Shown here one piece after another: positions 10,321 to 19,539 of a stretch of 64,000 nucleotides of DNA. Location of the stretch: assembly GCA_022510385.1 (NCBI GenBank), contig JAFLTQ010000005.1, positions 1-64,000 on the forward strand, read 5' to 3'. The notes below the pieces were generated by a model. It was not told the origin of the DNA and searched no databases. It saw nothing but the letters and a program-made list of their open reading frames with translations. The position numbers and the translations under genes are program-made. Every line of letters begins with the position of its first letter. Position 1 is the first letter of the stretch. This stretch comes from Muribaculaceae bacterium. Lineage in GTDB: Bacteria > Bacteroidota > Bacteroidia > Bacteroidales > Muribaculaceae.

Positions 10321-10647
10321 ATATCCTCTTCCTCAATGTATGAATCTATTGGTACGATAAATTACCTTCCTGATTAGAGGTAAAAAGTCTTATGGATATT
10401 TTATAACCGGCCCTGAAGATTGTGTAGTTACCAATTGCTTATATTTAAATTTGATCAAATTCTGCATCGTAAAATTACCGATTATAAGCTTAGCGTAAAT
10501 ACCCTTATGCTCGAGGGATGCGGCAGTCCGCATCCATATCTAAGGCTTGTTGCTGTTAGTATACGCTCAATCCTCTGAGCAGCCAACTTCTCACCCTCCG
10601 GTATCCGCTCAGTCCTCTAAGGGGTCAACAAATAAAAGTCAAAACAA
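10321..10647. other. intergenic region without a gene
   Basis: No open frame looks coding here. The stretch contains a perfect 8-base inverted repeat (GGATGCGG/CCGCATCC, 10516-10535, four-base loop) and an imperfect 26-base direct repeat (10562-10587 and 10604-10629, both ending in CAAC). It may be a decayed remnant; no family could be assigned. Confidence 0.5.
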
Positions 10648-10674
10648 ATAGCTCGGCCTTTCGAGCCGAGCTAT
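10648..10674 (-). terminator. intrinsic terminator of the first Sus-like operon
   Basis: A perfect 10-base stem (ATAGCTCGGC/GCCGAGCTAT) with a seven-base loop lies 34 bases past the SusF-like stop. On the minus strand it is followed by a T-rich tract. Confidence 0.8.
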
Positions 10675-10707
10675 CTGATATATCATCTTGATTTATAGAA
10701 TCAATGA

Positions 10708-12153
10708 TTATTTAGCCACAACAGTGCAGCTGTAAGGCAACTTACTGAGGTCGAGAGTTACTGTGTAAGTACCGGCCGGAGTTGTGATGTTGTCACCATT
10801 GAGTACAAGATTAGTGGTTGAACCACCAAGGTTGACAGCCCAATCATTGTTGAAACGGAATTTCCAACCACCCTCTTCATTAAGAGTCATTGTTCCTGTC
10901 CATTCCAGTTTCTGATCTCCTACTGCAGTCAGTTCGATATCATTATCCCAGTCGCCATTCACGCCGATAAGAGAGGCAGAAGTTATCTCTGTGAGTGAAT
11001 AAGTGAGGTTAAGAACATTTACATTACACCAGTAAAGAGCTGCTTCTTTTACAGTAATGTTATTATCACTACCACCCAACATAAGCTTGCCTTCGCCTGC
11101 ACTACCGTAGTTGAAGCCGTCCCAATTGAGTTCTGAGGTAAACTTGAATCCACCTTGGAGATAAGCAAAGCCGGTGTAAGTTATGAAATCATTGGTGGAA
11201 AGCATCTGAGACTCAGACTGAACCCAACCGTTTGAATCGCCCGGAGTGTAAAGATTTTCAAAGGTAGCAAGTTCTTGAATTTCATAGGTCAAAGCCTTGG
11301 CATCAAATGAAAAACTGTACCTGTTTCCTGCTGTCAGAGCACCGGGTTGGCCTCCGAGATCCAAAGTGCCTTTCAAAGCTGCAGCAGTAGTCGGGCCATA
11401 GCAGAGAGATGTGTCAAGTGTACCACCCTGTGCTGCTTCGTATGCGCTTTGAGGAACTATTAACCATGAAGTCATACCCTCACCAAAATCAGCGATAACG
11501 GTGAAGTTAGTGTCATCATAGATATTATATTCGTTATGTGTAAACGGAATTGCGGATTCAAGAGTCGTACCTTGCGGGCCAAGGAGATAATAAGCCTCTT
11601 CAATAACATATCCAGGATCTACACCTTCCTGTTGGAAGTTGTCACCGGCGCAGTAATAATAATCCTTGTCACCGATCTTATATTGGCCGCCATTTGCAGT
11701 TACATAGACCGGGATACGATAGTAGATTTCATATTCACGAGGATCGTTAGGGCCAAACATAGCACTACGTGTGTAGAGGATGCTGCTGAGTGGAACCTGA
11801 GCTACACCATCTGTGAATGTAATGTCAGTGACATCAAATACGTCTTTAAAATCCGATGTCTTTGCAAATTGAAGACCCCCCGTCACCTCAGATCCTGCAG
11901 GAAGATTCTCCGTCAAGACATTGATTGTATAAAGTTGCAACATTTCTGCGTCCGCATCTGGTGTTGACGCCACCAACGCATCAAGATTCATAAAAGAAGT
12001 CAGCGTAGAAGCCGGTGCCACCGAGAAATCTTCTTGTGTGATGCTCGGAAGCTGAGGATTCTCAACCGGTTTTGCATCACTTTTCTCGATTTCGTCACAG
12101 CCCATCAAGGCTGTGGCGAGAATCGGAAGTGCAAATAAATATCTTAGTTTCAT
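10708..12153 (-). CDS. SusF-like outer-membrane glycan-binding lipoprotein
   Basis: A 481-residue surface lipoprotein: a signal peptide ends at the lipobox LMGC (C19). The N-terminal part is a SusE/SusF-type fold, and at least two beta-sandwich glycan-binding modules follow. The last (about 400-481) has the pattern GVNGDWDNDIEL...WTGTMTLN..GGWKFRFNNDW..NLGG, shared with the neighbouring SusE-like protein and typical of the starch-binding modules of SusE/SusF. It would hold oligosaccharide at the cell surface for the adjacent SusC/SusD pair. It is the last gene of the operon, 18 bases after SusE and directly before a terminator. Confidence 0.88.
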   Translation of the reverse strand: MKLRYLFALPILATALMGCDEIEKSDAKPVENPQLPSITQEDFSVAPASTLTSFMNLDALVASTPDADAEMLQLYTINVLTENLPAGSEVTGGLQFAKTSDFKDVFDVTDITFTDGVAQVPLSSILYTRSAMFGPNDPREYEIYYRIPVYVTANGGQYKIGDKDYYYCAGDNFQQEGVDPGYVIEEAYYLLGPQGTTLESAIPFTHNEYNIYDDTNFTVIADFGEGMTSWLIVPQSAYEAAQGGTLDTSLCYGPTTAAALKGTLDLGGQPGALTAGNRYSFSFDAKALTYEIQELATFENLYTPGDSNGWVQSESQMLSTNDFITYTGFAYLQGGFKFTSELNWDGFNYGSAGEGKLMLGGSDNNITVKEAALYWCNVNVLNLTYSLTEITSASLIGVNGDWDNDIELTAVGDQKLEWTGTMTLNEEGGWKFRFNNDWAVNLGGSTTNLVLNGDNITTPAGTYTVTLDLSKLPYSCTVVAK

Positions 12154-12171
12154 TCGTTCTTAATTTTTAGA

Positions 12172-13392
12172 TTATTGAACTGTACAATGCCATGGATAAG
12201 CAGTGAGGTCAAGTGTCACGTTGGAGCCGTCAAGGTATAGGTTACCCTCGTCGAAAATAAGTTCTTCAGCTGTTCCGCCCAAATTGATATCCCAACTATT
12301 GTTCATAGCGATTTTCCATCCTCCGGAAGTTACGTTAGCAGCCCCTGTCCAGATATAAGAGTTTCCGGCATCAGCAGTCATCGGGTTTCCGGATGCATCC
12401 CATCCGTTGTAATCTCCCGGCAATGTCACGGATGTGATCTCTGTAATCTTGAGCGTACCGACTTTTTCTGTTCCGGTGTCGGAACTATTGTCATAATCGG
12501 TTATTTCAAGCCAGAAGAAATAGAGACCTGTGGGTACTGTGTAATCGCCTCCATTAAGGTTGTTTCCATTTTGATAGAGATCCACTGAATAAGCAACGGT
12601 TTCTCCTTCATCATTTAAAACAGGACTTAGACCCACTGAGTCATCACCCTTCTGAGATCCCCAGTTGACAGCACCTTCCCAGTCGCCATCGTTGATCTTG
12701 AATTCACCGTCCACTTTTGCGAAACCATATAATGCCATTTTTTCATCATTAGTATATTTCTCGCTAAGAGCAATCTGAGGCTTATTATCACTCCAACCGC
12801 CGGCGTTGCCCGGAATATAAAGGAGAATTGGTTCTGTAGAGAAGGAAGCAAACCCTTGCACCTGTGAGAGCATCACTACATTTGAAACGGTAGCAGTTGC
12901 TTCTGCAGCTGTGCCTGAACCAAGGTGAGCTGTAGCCCTGACATAAAGCGGACCTATATAATCCTCCTCATATTGGCTTTCATCGAAAATACCGTTCAAT
13001 TCATTGATACCGGCTGCAAGGTCAGACATATTGGCCACAAGCACTCCTTTAATTTGGCTTTCCAATACGATATCAACCATTCCGGGCACTACATGTTCTT
13101 CTCCGTCGTCCCCCACAACAGGTTCTTCTGTCACTGATGTGAAATCAGGCTTCAAAGAAATCTGAATCCCGTAGGTCGGGGCCAAAGTAAGTCCATAGTT
13201 AGGCTGGGAGACAGTAAACTGAACTTTTCCGTTAGTTGCCAGATTGATAAATTGTGTGGCAAACTGCGGAGTGTTCAAAACAAATTCATAATCTGTCGAA
13301 GTGTCGATTTTCGGGTCTTTATCCGGATTACAACTTGTTAGACCGGAAACCGCAAGAGCCGAAATTGCTAAAATATATGATAATTTCTTCAT
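12172..13392 (-). CDS. SusE-like outer-membrane glycan-binding lipoprotein
   Basis: The 406-residue protein has a signal peptide with lipobox LTSC (C21), then the SusE N-terminal domain (FVLNTPQFATQFINLAT... with a paired beta sandwich). Two C-terminal carbohydrate-binding modules follow; the last reads LPGDYNGWDASGNPMTADAG..WTGAANV..GGWKIAMNNSWDINLGG. It is co-transcribed between SusD (31-base gap) and SusF (18-base gap). The module type suggests an alpha-glucan such as starch or pullulan, but ligand identity is inference. Confidence 0.88.
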   Translation of the reverse strand: MKKLSYILAISALAVSGLTSCNPDKDPKIDTSTDYEFVLNTPQFATQFINLATNGKVQFTVSQPNYGLTLAPTYGIQISLKPDFTSVTEEPVVGDDGEEHVVPGMVDIVLESQIKGVLVANMSDLAAGINELNGIFDESQYEEDYIGPLYVRATAHLGSGTAAEATATVSNVVMLSQVQGFASFSTEPILLYIPGNAGGWSDNKPQIALSEKYTNDEKMALYGFAKVDGEFKINDGDWEGAVNWGSQKGDDSVGLSPVLNDEGETVAYSVDLYQNGNNLNGGDYTVPTGLYFFWLEITDYDNSSDTGTEKVGTLKITEITSVTLPGDYNGWDASGNPMTADAGNSYIWTGAANVTSGGWKIAMNNSWDINLGGTAEELIFDEGNLYLDGSNVTLDLTAYPWHCTVQ

Positions 13393-13423
13393 AATTCAAT
13401 TAGAAATTTCAAGGTTGAAAAAA

Positions 13424-15034
13424 TCAATAGCCCGGATTCTGGCCCAAAGTTGCTGTAAACTGGGTTGGAATCGGCATAAGGTTTCTCCAGCTTTCAATAG
13501 AAGTGCCCTGACGTACGGCACCTTTCCATTGCCAGTTGTAACCTGTATTAGTGTATTTATTGAAACGTATCAGGTCGCTTCTACGATGACATTCCCAATA
13601 AAGCTCTCTGTTTCTTTCATCAAGTAGTTCATCAGCAGTATAAGAAGAGACAGGAGCAAGGCCTGCACGAGTCCTTACCTTGTTATAGTATTCATTACCT
13701 GAGTAACCGGTAGCCCCATGGCCGGGAAGCTGACATTCAGCAAGCATCAGATAGATATCGGCCAAACGGAAAATCGGCATGTCTGCTGAGTTAAAGATAT
13801 CTTTGGCAAGATATTTTGAAAGAGGATTTATAAAAACACCATCATCATCTTTAACGGTAACATCTTCAGGAAGTTCATACTGTTCCGATGGAGTGTAGAC
13901 AAACTTGATACACTGATAACCGCTTGTTCCGGCATCTCCCCATGTGGAGATATCATTGAGATCAAGTTCAAAATCTCCTTCATAAAACAGTGCACGATTG
14001 TCGTTGGCATCAAACCTTCTTACTGTTTCCGGACGCATGTGAGGACCGGCCCACGGACCCGCCTGGAGTCCATATACAGCATAAGGAGAAATTGAAGCGT
14101 AGGCGCCTCCACTCAGATAAGTTGTCCCACCATAAGTCTGCATCGTGGTTTCATCCTGAGGAACTGTCCAAATAATCTCTCCATAATTTGTGCCATAGGT
14201 AGAAGAAGCAACATACTGATAATTATCTGCACAGAAAAGGAATTTGTAAGTCGGTGCTAAGTTGGGTATAGTCTGAGTGATTTTCAGACAAGCATCGGCA
14301 CATTGCTGCCACATCGGAGTCCCGGTGTAGACTTCAGCATTAAGATAAAGTTTTGCTAAAAGAGCCAGCCCGGCTTCTTTGCTGAGGCGTCCATATTCCT
14401 GCTGAGCTGCCGGCACCACTTTCTCGATAGCATCAGTAAGGTCTTCCACTACTGCATCAAACAATTCCTTTCTCGTGTAAGTAGGAGGAATTTCACCCAC
14501 TACACTGTTCTCATCAGTCCAGGGACCAACGCCGAAAATATCGATCATATGATAATAAGAGAGGTTGCGAAGAATTCTCAATTCTGCCTGGAATTCAGCT
14601 ATCTCATCAGCTGTGAGGAACTCGTCAGCATTATTCAAGGTCGCGATTACGGAGTTACACAATGCAATCTGATAGTTGATTCGAGAATACATCTCATAGA
14701 TCCAGTGGTTGTCGGGACTTGGTTGTGCATACACGAGCTCGTCGATACCAACGTCGTCCCAGTTACCTGCGATTACACATTCGTCGGTTGGGAGTTCCTG
14801 CTGGTTAAAAAGCTGACGGGTGTAAACACCGGCACCTCCGTCGTCTACTGTTATACCACCCTCCATCACAAGACCACCATAGGCACGCATGATCAAGCCG
14901 ATATATTCCTCTCGAGATGTAAGTTCGGTCTTGTCTGTAGGATTAGTGGGCTTTACATCCAGGTCGCCTACGCAAGATGATAGTCCGACCATCAAGGAAG
15001 CCCCACAAAATAAAATATATTTAGCTATTTTCAT
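13424..15034 (-). CDS. SusD/RagB family glycan-capture lipoprotein
   Basis: A 536-residue SusD-type protein with lipobox GLSSC (C21). The early segments SREEYIGLIMRAYGGL and YEMYSRINYQIALCNSVI and the helical NLSYYHMIDIFGVGPW block are the TPR-like SusD core. The C-terminal part contains DIYLMLAECQ and the RNRELYWECHRRSDLIRF signature found near the end of RagB/SusD proteins. It forms the lid of the SusC transporter in the outer membrane. It starts 19 bases after susC. Confidence 0.95.
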   Translation of the reverse strand: MKIAKYILFCGASLMVGLSSCVGDLDVKPTNPTDKTELTSREEYIGLIMRAYGGLVMEGGITVDDGGAGVYTRQLFNQQELPTDECVIAGNWDDVGIDELVYAQPSPDNHWIYEMYSRINYQIALCNSVIATLNNADEFLTADEIAEFQAELRILRNLSYYHMIDIFGVGPWTDENSVVGEIPPTYTRKELFDAVVEDLTDAIEKVVPAAQQEYGRLSKEAGLALLAKLYLNAEVYTGTPMWQQCADACLKITQTIPNLAPTYKFLFCADNYQYVASSTYGTNYGEIIWTVPQDETTMQTYGGTTYLSGGAYASISPYAVYGLQAGPWAGPHMRPETVRRFDANDNRALFYEGDFELDLNDISTWGDAGTSGYQCIKFVYTPSEQYELPEDVTVKDDDGVFINPLSKYLAKDIFNSADMPIFRLADIYLMLAECQLPGHGATGYSGNEYYNKVRTRAGLAPVSSYTADELLDERNRELYWECHRRSDLIRFNKYTNTGYNWQWKGAVRQGTSIESWRNLMPIPTQFTATLGQNPGY

Positions 15035-15053
15035 ATTATCTACTATTAAAGTA

Positions 15054-18000
15054 TTAGAAAGTTGCCACGAGACCTAAGGTGAATGTAATAGGTTTCGGAT
15101 ACACTGCATTGTCTATACCGGAGAAGATTTCCGGGTCAAGTCCTTTGTATTTGGTAATAACGAAAGGATTTTGGACAGCGCCATAGAGGCGGATTCTCAG
15201 GTTGTCATGGCAAAGATTAGGCCAAGTATAACCCACTGTGATGTTGTCGCAACGAACGAATGATGCGTTCTGAACAAAATAGTCGCTCTGCATCTGTGCC
15301 ACAGATTTCTCCTCAAAATAGATAGGATTGTTGGCAAGAAGGTTGCTCAGAGGCAATGCGTTCACAGCACCGTCGATAAATACATTGTTCATCTGGTTCT
15401 GGTTGAACACGTAGTTGCCTATGTTGCTTCTCAAAACGATACCGAAGTCCCAGTTCTTGAAGCTCACGTTGTTGTTCCAAGCGATTGTCACTTTCGGGTC
15501 GCGGCTATGATATAAATATTTGTCAGACTCGTCAATCTGTCCGTCGCCGTTACGGTCTACGAATACATTATCCAAGGGGTTACCCTTCTCATCGTAAACC
15601 TGCTCGTAAACATAGAAACTGTAGGCCGGGTGTCCCACTTCATGTTTCTGGATGTTACCGTTCTGACCACCGAGACTACCAACCTGATTGTCGGCACCTT
15701 CAGCAAGGCGGGTGATCTTGTTCTTGTTCCAAGCTACATTCAGAGCAGAGGTCCATGTTACATTCTGAGTGACTACCGGGCGTGTGTTGATATTGAACTC
15801 AATACCGATATTCTCAAGGTCACCGATGTTGATGTTTCCTTTGTTGGTAAGGTTAGAACCTGCCGGATAGTTGGCGAATGTCAAGAGGTCTTTTGTTGTC
15901 CTCTTATAGAAATCGATACTACCTGCAATACGGTTGTTAAGGAAACCGAAGTCAACACCTGCATTCCAAGTGTGGGTTTCCTCCCATTTGATCGATTCGT
16001 TGTATGCCCCCGGAGTAACGTAAGGTATGTCGGTATTGGTGCCGAACGGATAACGATGGTTCAAGTCGGTATAACCAATGCTGTAGACCGGCAGATAGGG
16101 GAAGAAGTCGTCATTAAGGTCTTGCTGACCGGTGATACCGTAACCGGCACGGATCTTTAGTTCCGACATCCAACCGCGAGTTCTCTCCATAAAAGTTTCT
16201 TCGAGGAGCTTCCAACCGAGAGCCACTGACGGGAATGTACCCCAGCGGTTATCTTTGGAGAAACGTGATGTACCGTCCCAACGCACTGTTGCAGTGATGA
16301 GATATTTGTCGCGCAAGATATAATTGAGACGTCCGAAGAATGAAACCAATTGGAGATTATCGGAATAATAGGAAGTAGGATAAGCCTGAGTGTTAAGATA
16401 ATGATCGTTGCTCGGGAGACCTACCTGATAAACGTATGAGCGGTTATGACCGTTGTTGTGGAAACGCTGCCAGGAATAACCGGCTGTAACATCAATCTGA
16501 GAATAGATCTTTTCGAATTCCTTGTTATAATTCAGATAGAAATCAAGAAGGAGGTTTCTACGGAACTGATGTTGTTTTGTTGCTGAAGTACCACCATCGC
16601 GTATTTGCAATGGGTTACCATCTTCTCCTGTGACTGAATAACCGTTTCTCCAGGCCATCGGCGAGAATACATAGTCATAACCGAACCAAGAACCTTTGGC
16701 CATATCGTAACCGAGGTTAAGATTAGCACGGAGTTCACGGAGGAACGGCATCTTGAGGTCAATCTGGAGGTTACCGATACTTTGCCAGCTTGTACCCTTA
16801 GACTCGTTGTCGAGAAGGGCAGCGATCGGGTTCATCGGTGCAGTGGTAGTGTTTATGTCAAGACCATTACCTGTCCAGGTGTCTTTAGTGATCGGTCGCC
16901 AGTCTGCTCCGTAGACATTCCAATAGCCCAATTCAGCCACACCGTTTTCATAATCCTTCACAGGAAGGGTCGGGTTCATCGAGATTGCAGTCCCCATAGT
17001 TCCTGCATTGTATTGGTTCTTAACATAAGAGCCCTTCACGTTTGCCTGGATTGAGAGAAGGTCGTCGAAGAATTTCGGTGTTAGGTTGATACCGGCAGTG
17101 ACACGGTCCATCTTTGAGTGTTTCATGATACCGTTATTGTTGGTATAAGAAGCTGAAACACGATAAGGAAGCCATTTCACAGTACCTCCGACACTCAGTG
17201 AATAGTCACTTGAGAAAGTGGTACGGAGTTCCTCTTTCTGCCAGTTGGTATTGGCTCCATACAAAGCTTCAGCCTGTGTGGAATCAGCTCCGAAACGGTT
17301 AGTGATGAAGTTGGAGAAAGTGGAACCATCCATCATGTCGAGATAATTTCTCGGAGTGTTTACATAGAAGTTAGCGGTAAAGTTCACCTGAGGACGACCG
17401 CTTTGGCCTTTCTTGGTAGTGATGATGATCACACCGTTGGAAGCGCGGCTACCATAGATGGCAGTTGCTGATGCATCCTTAAGGATGGTCATGCTCTCTA
17501 CGTTTTCAGGAGAGATAAGGCTCAACGGGTTGGAAGCACCCACAACTGTACGCATATTCATCGGCACACCGTCAACAACGATAAGAGGGTCGTTGGATGC
17601 GGCCAGTGAAGCTCCACCACGGATTGTGATGTTTGCTCCGCCCGACGGGTTACCACCGTCGAGAGTTACTACAACACCGGGGCTTGCACCTACAAGAAGG
17701 TCTTGTGCTGAGGTGGAAAGACCGGCCTCTATTTCGTCCGGCTTTACTACGGCTACAGAACCGGTCGCGTCAGCTTTCTTTACGCTACCGTAACCGATAA
17801 CTACAGTTTCAGCAAGCATCTGAGCGTTTTGTTGCATCGTGATCTTGATGTCTGTACGTCCGTTAACCGGCACCTCCATAGGATCGTAGCCTACGTAGCT
17901 CACCACAAGAGTAGCATTCGGTTCTACGTTCAATGTGAAGTTACCATCGATATCGGTGGCCGTACCGTTGGTTGTGCCTTTCTCCATAACAGTGGCACCG

Positions 18001-18137
18001 ATCAGGGGCTCGCCCAAGTCATCATCCACATAGCCGTGAACGGTGATTTTCTGCGCGAAGCCTGGAAGCGCTACAAGCATCAGAAATGCTAATGCCGCCC
18101 ACAGCTTCCTGTTCAATTGAAAACAGTTGTTCTTCAT
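15054..18137 (-). CDS. SusC/RagA family TonB-linked outer-membrane transporter
   Basis: The 1027-residue transporter imports oligosaccharides across the outer membrane with energy from TonB. After the signal peptide comes a carboxypeptidase-like domain (about 30-105, ITVHGYVDDDLGEPLIGATV...), then a TonB box region ETVVIGYGSVKK, the plug (about 125-240, with the DGVPM and SNGVIIITTKKG hallmarks) and a barrel ending in aromatic ...FTLGLVATF. It heads the SusC-SusD-SusE-SusF operon. No hydrolase or SusR/hybrid regulator for it lies in the window, so regulation and enzymes must be encoded elsewhere. Confidence 0.96.
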   Translation of the reverse strand: MKNNCFQLNRKLWAALAFLMLVALPGFAQKITVHGYVDDDLGEPLIGATVMEKGTTNGTATDIDGNFTLNVEPNATLVVSYVGYDPMEVPVNGRTDIKITMQQNAQMLAETVVIGYGSVKKADATGSVAVVKPDEIEAGLSTSAQDLLVGASPGVVVTLDGGNPSGGANITIRGGASLAASNDPLIVVDGVPMNMRTVVGASNPLSLISPENVESMTILKDASATAIYGSRASNGVIIITTKKGQSGRPQVNFTANFYVNTPRNYLDMMDGSTFSNFITNRFGADSTQAEALYGANTNWQKEELRTTFSSDYSLSVGGTVKWLPYRVSASYTNNNGIMKHSKMDRVTAGINLTPKFFDDLLSIQANVKGSYVKNQYNAGTMGTAISMNPTLPVKDYENGVAELGYWNVYGADWRPITKDTWTGNGLDINTTTAPMNPIAALLDNESKGTSWQSIGNLQIDLKMPFLRELRANLNLGYDMAKGSWFGYDYVFSPMAWRNGYSVTGEDGNPLQIRDGGTSATKQHQFRRNLLLDFYLNYNKEFEKIYSQIDVTAGYSWQRFHNNGHNRSYVYQVGLPSNDHYLNTQAYPTSYYSDNLQLVSFFGRLNYILRDKYLITATVRWDGTSRFSKDNRWGTFPSVALGWKLLEETFMERTRGWMSELKIRAGYGITGQQDLNDDFFPYLPVYSIGYTDLNHRYPFGTNTDIPYVTPGAYNESIKWEETHTWNAGVDFGFLNNRIAGSIDFYKRTTKDLLTFANYPAGSNLTNKGNINIGDLENIGIEFNINTRPVVTQNVTWTSALNVAWNKNKITRLAEGADNQVGSLGGQNGNIQKHEVGHPAYSFYVYEQVYDEKGNPLDNVFVDRNGDGQIDESDKYLYHSRDPKVTIAWNNNVSFKNWDFGIVLRSNIGNYVFNQNQMNNVFIDGAVNALPLSNLLANNPIYFEEKSVAQMQSDYFVQNASFVRCDNITVGYTWPNLCHDNLRIRLYGAVQNPFVITKYKGLDPEIFSGIDNAVYPKPITFTLGLVATF

Positions 18138-18187
18138 GCAAGAAAAATTTAGTTGATATATTTGTTTGATTTATTCCAAACACAAAC

Positions 18188-18245
18188 ACTCCGAGTTCTT
18201 TCGGAGTATGATGCAAATTTATTTTCAAATTTTTATATCTTGAAA
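18188..18245 (-). promoter_or_regulatory. promoter and 5'-end hairpin of the first susC
   Basis: On the minus strand TAAATTTG (18221-18214) is a good -7 box, with a TTTC 20 bases upstream as an imperfect -33. The expected start of transcription (about 18207) falls at the edge of a 7-base-pair hairpin (18188-18207, ACTCCGA/TCGGAGT). The mRNA would therefore begin with a stem-loop about 50 bases before the ATG. Confidence 0.5.
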
Positions 18246-18438
18246 GTTTTTTTATGTGTTCTTTAACATATTTTTGTGTTTTATCTCAAGCTCAAAATTC
18301 CCCTTTATTTATCCTTATTTCCCTCTATTTTTTCACCTTTTAGAATACTTTGTCTACCATTCAACTCTATATTGGCGATTATTTATTGTTTTTTCTTAAT
18401 TTTGTAAATGAACATCCCCGATTAAAAACTTGTGTAGA

Positions 18439-19284
18439 ATGGGAAAGATTGTTGAAATTGTGAGAAATTCCGGCCGCACTTTGGCGTCAATGCTGAAAAT
18501 AGCAGTCATGTCGCGTGGTGCCTCCGTAGCTTCCAAAGAAGGAAAAGGTAAAGAACTTATTATCCTCGGGAATGGACCATCTCTTCGCCACACCATTGAT
18601 AGAAATATTGAAATTCTACTCAGCCATCCTTTAATGTGCCTCAATTTCGCCGCTATCTCTCCCGAGTTCAGGAGACTGCGACCTCAATATTATATCCTTG
18701 CCGATCCTCTTTTCTTCAATTCTCTCAGCCATAACTCTAATGTCAGAAAGTTATGGGAGGAATTAAGCAGAGTAAGTTGGGATATGACTCTTCTGATTCC
18801 TTCAAAATTCAAACATCTCGCAGCCCCTCTCCTAATGAACTGCAAGAATATAAAACTCCGTTATTTTAATCTCACACCAATAGAAGGATTCAAGGGAGTT
18901 TCCCACTTCCTATATTCCTTAGGATTAGGCATGCCTCGACCCCGTAATGTCTTGATCCCCGCAATTATGGAGAGCATCAGGCTTGGATATTCAAAAATAT
19001 ATCTTTGTGGAGCAGACCACACATGGACAAAGACTCTTGACGTTGACAATGAGAATTTCGTCATAAGTATTCAGCCCCATTTCTATGAAGACAATGAAGA
19101 GGAGCATAAACGCGTCAGGGAAACCTACAAAGACTTGCGGCTTCATGATGTCTTGGGGAGTATGACTATCGCCTTCCGGAGCTATTGGCATATTTCAGAT
19201 TATGCAAAGACTAAAGGGGTCGACATTATTAATGCAACCCCGGGCTCTATGATCGATGCCTTTAAACGAGGCTCTCTTTCCTGA
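18439..19284 (+). CDS. DUF115/MptE-like Rossmann-fold protein
   Basis: The 281-residue protein opens its core with LIILGNGPSLRHTIDRN and later has RLGYSKIYLCGADHTW and INATPGSMI. The GNGPSL...GADHTW pattern is that of the DUF115 (6-hydroxymethylpterin diphosphokinase MptE-like) proteins and resembles the nucleotide-sugar site of GT42 sialyltransferases. In bacteria such proteins are often found with surface glycan genes. Here it stands alone between two glycan loci on the opposite strand, so its role is open: glycan or phosphoryl transfer is a guess. The ATG at 18439 is preferred over the TTG three codons earlier. Confidence 0.7.
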   Translation: MGKIVEIVRNSGRTLASMLKIAVMSRGASVASKEGKGKELIILGNGPSLRHTIDRNIEILLSHPLMCLNFAAISPEFRRLRPQYYILADPLFFNSLSHNSNVRKLWEELSRVSWDMTLLIPSKFKHLAAPLLMNCKNIKLRYFNLTPIEGFKGVSHFLYSLGLGMPRPRNVLIPAIMESIRLGYSKIYLCGADHTWTKTLDVDNENFVISIQPHFYEDNEEEHKRVRETYKDLRLHDVLGSMTIAFRSYWHISDYAKTKGVDIINATPGSMIDAFKRGSLS

Positions 19285-19428
19285 TATCGTTTCATTGAAT
19301 CATTCCCAGACATATATAAGGAAACCCCATCCTCATTTATGAGAACAGGGGTTCCCAATTTCTTGTATGATTACTGCAAAAATGCCTAATCCCGATTTTT
19401 ACTTGTGAACTTTTGGTAAGCAGTTCAT

Positions 19429-19488
19429 AACGGGAAGGATTTTTCCTTAAATCCTCTATTTAACGGGCAGGATTTTTCCTTAAATCCT
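19429..19488. repeat. tandem hairpin-forming direct repeat
   Basis: Two copies of a 27-base sequence (19429-19455 and 19462-19488) differ at one base. Each contains an inverted pair, AAGGATTT/AAATCCTT (the second copy CAGGATTT), that could form a stem-loop. The pair is bracketed by the sequence ACTTTTGG on both sides. It lies in the 255-base convergent gap before the GH32 stop and may act as a terminator. Confidence 0.55.
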
Positions 19489-19539
19489 TTTATTTGCAAA
19501 CTTTTGGAAAAGTTCCTCCTTATTTGCTATCATTATTTC

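Noticed and set aside
15630-16160. 176-residue plus-strand gene within susC
   Set aside because: Antisense shadow of the SusC barrel coding sequence.
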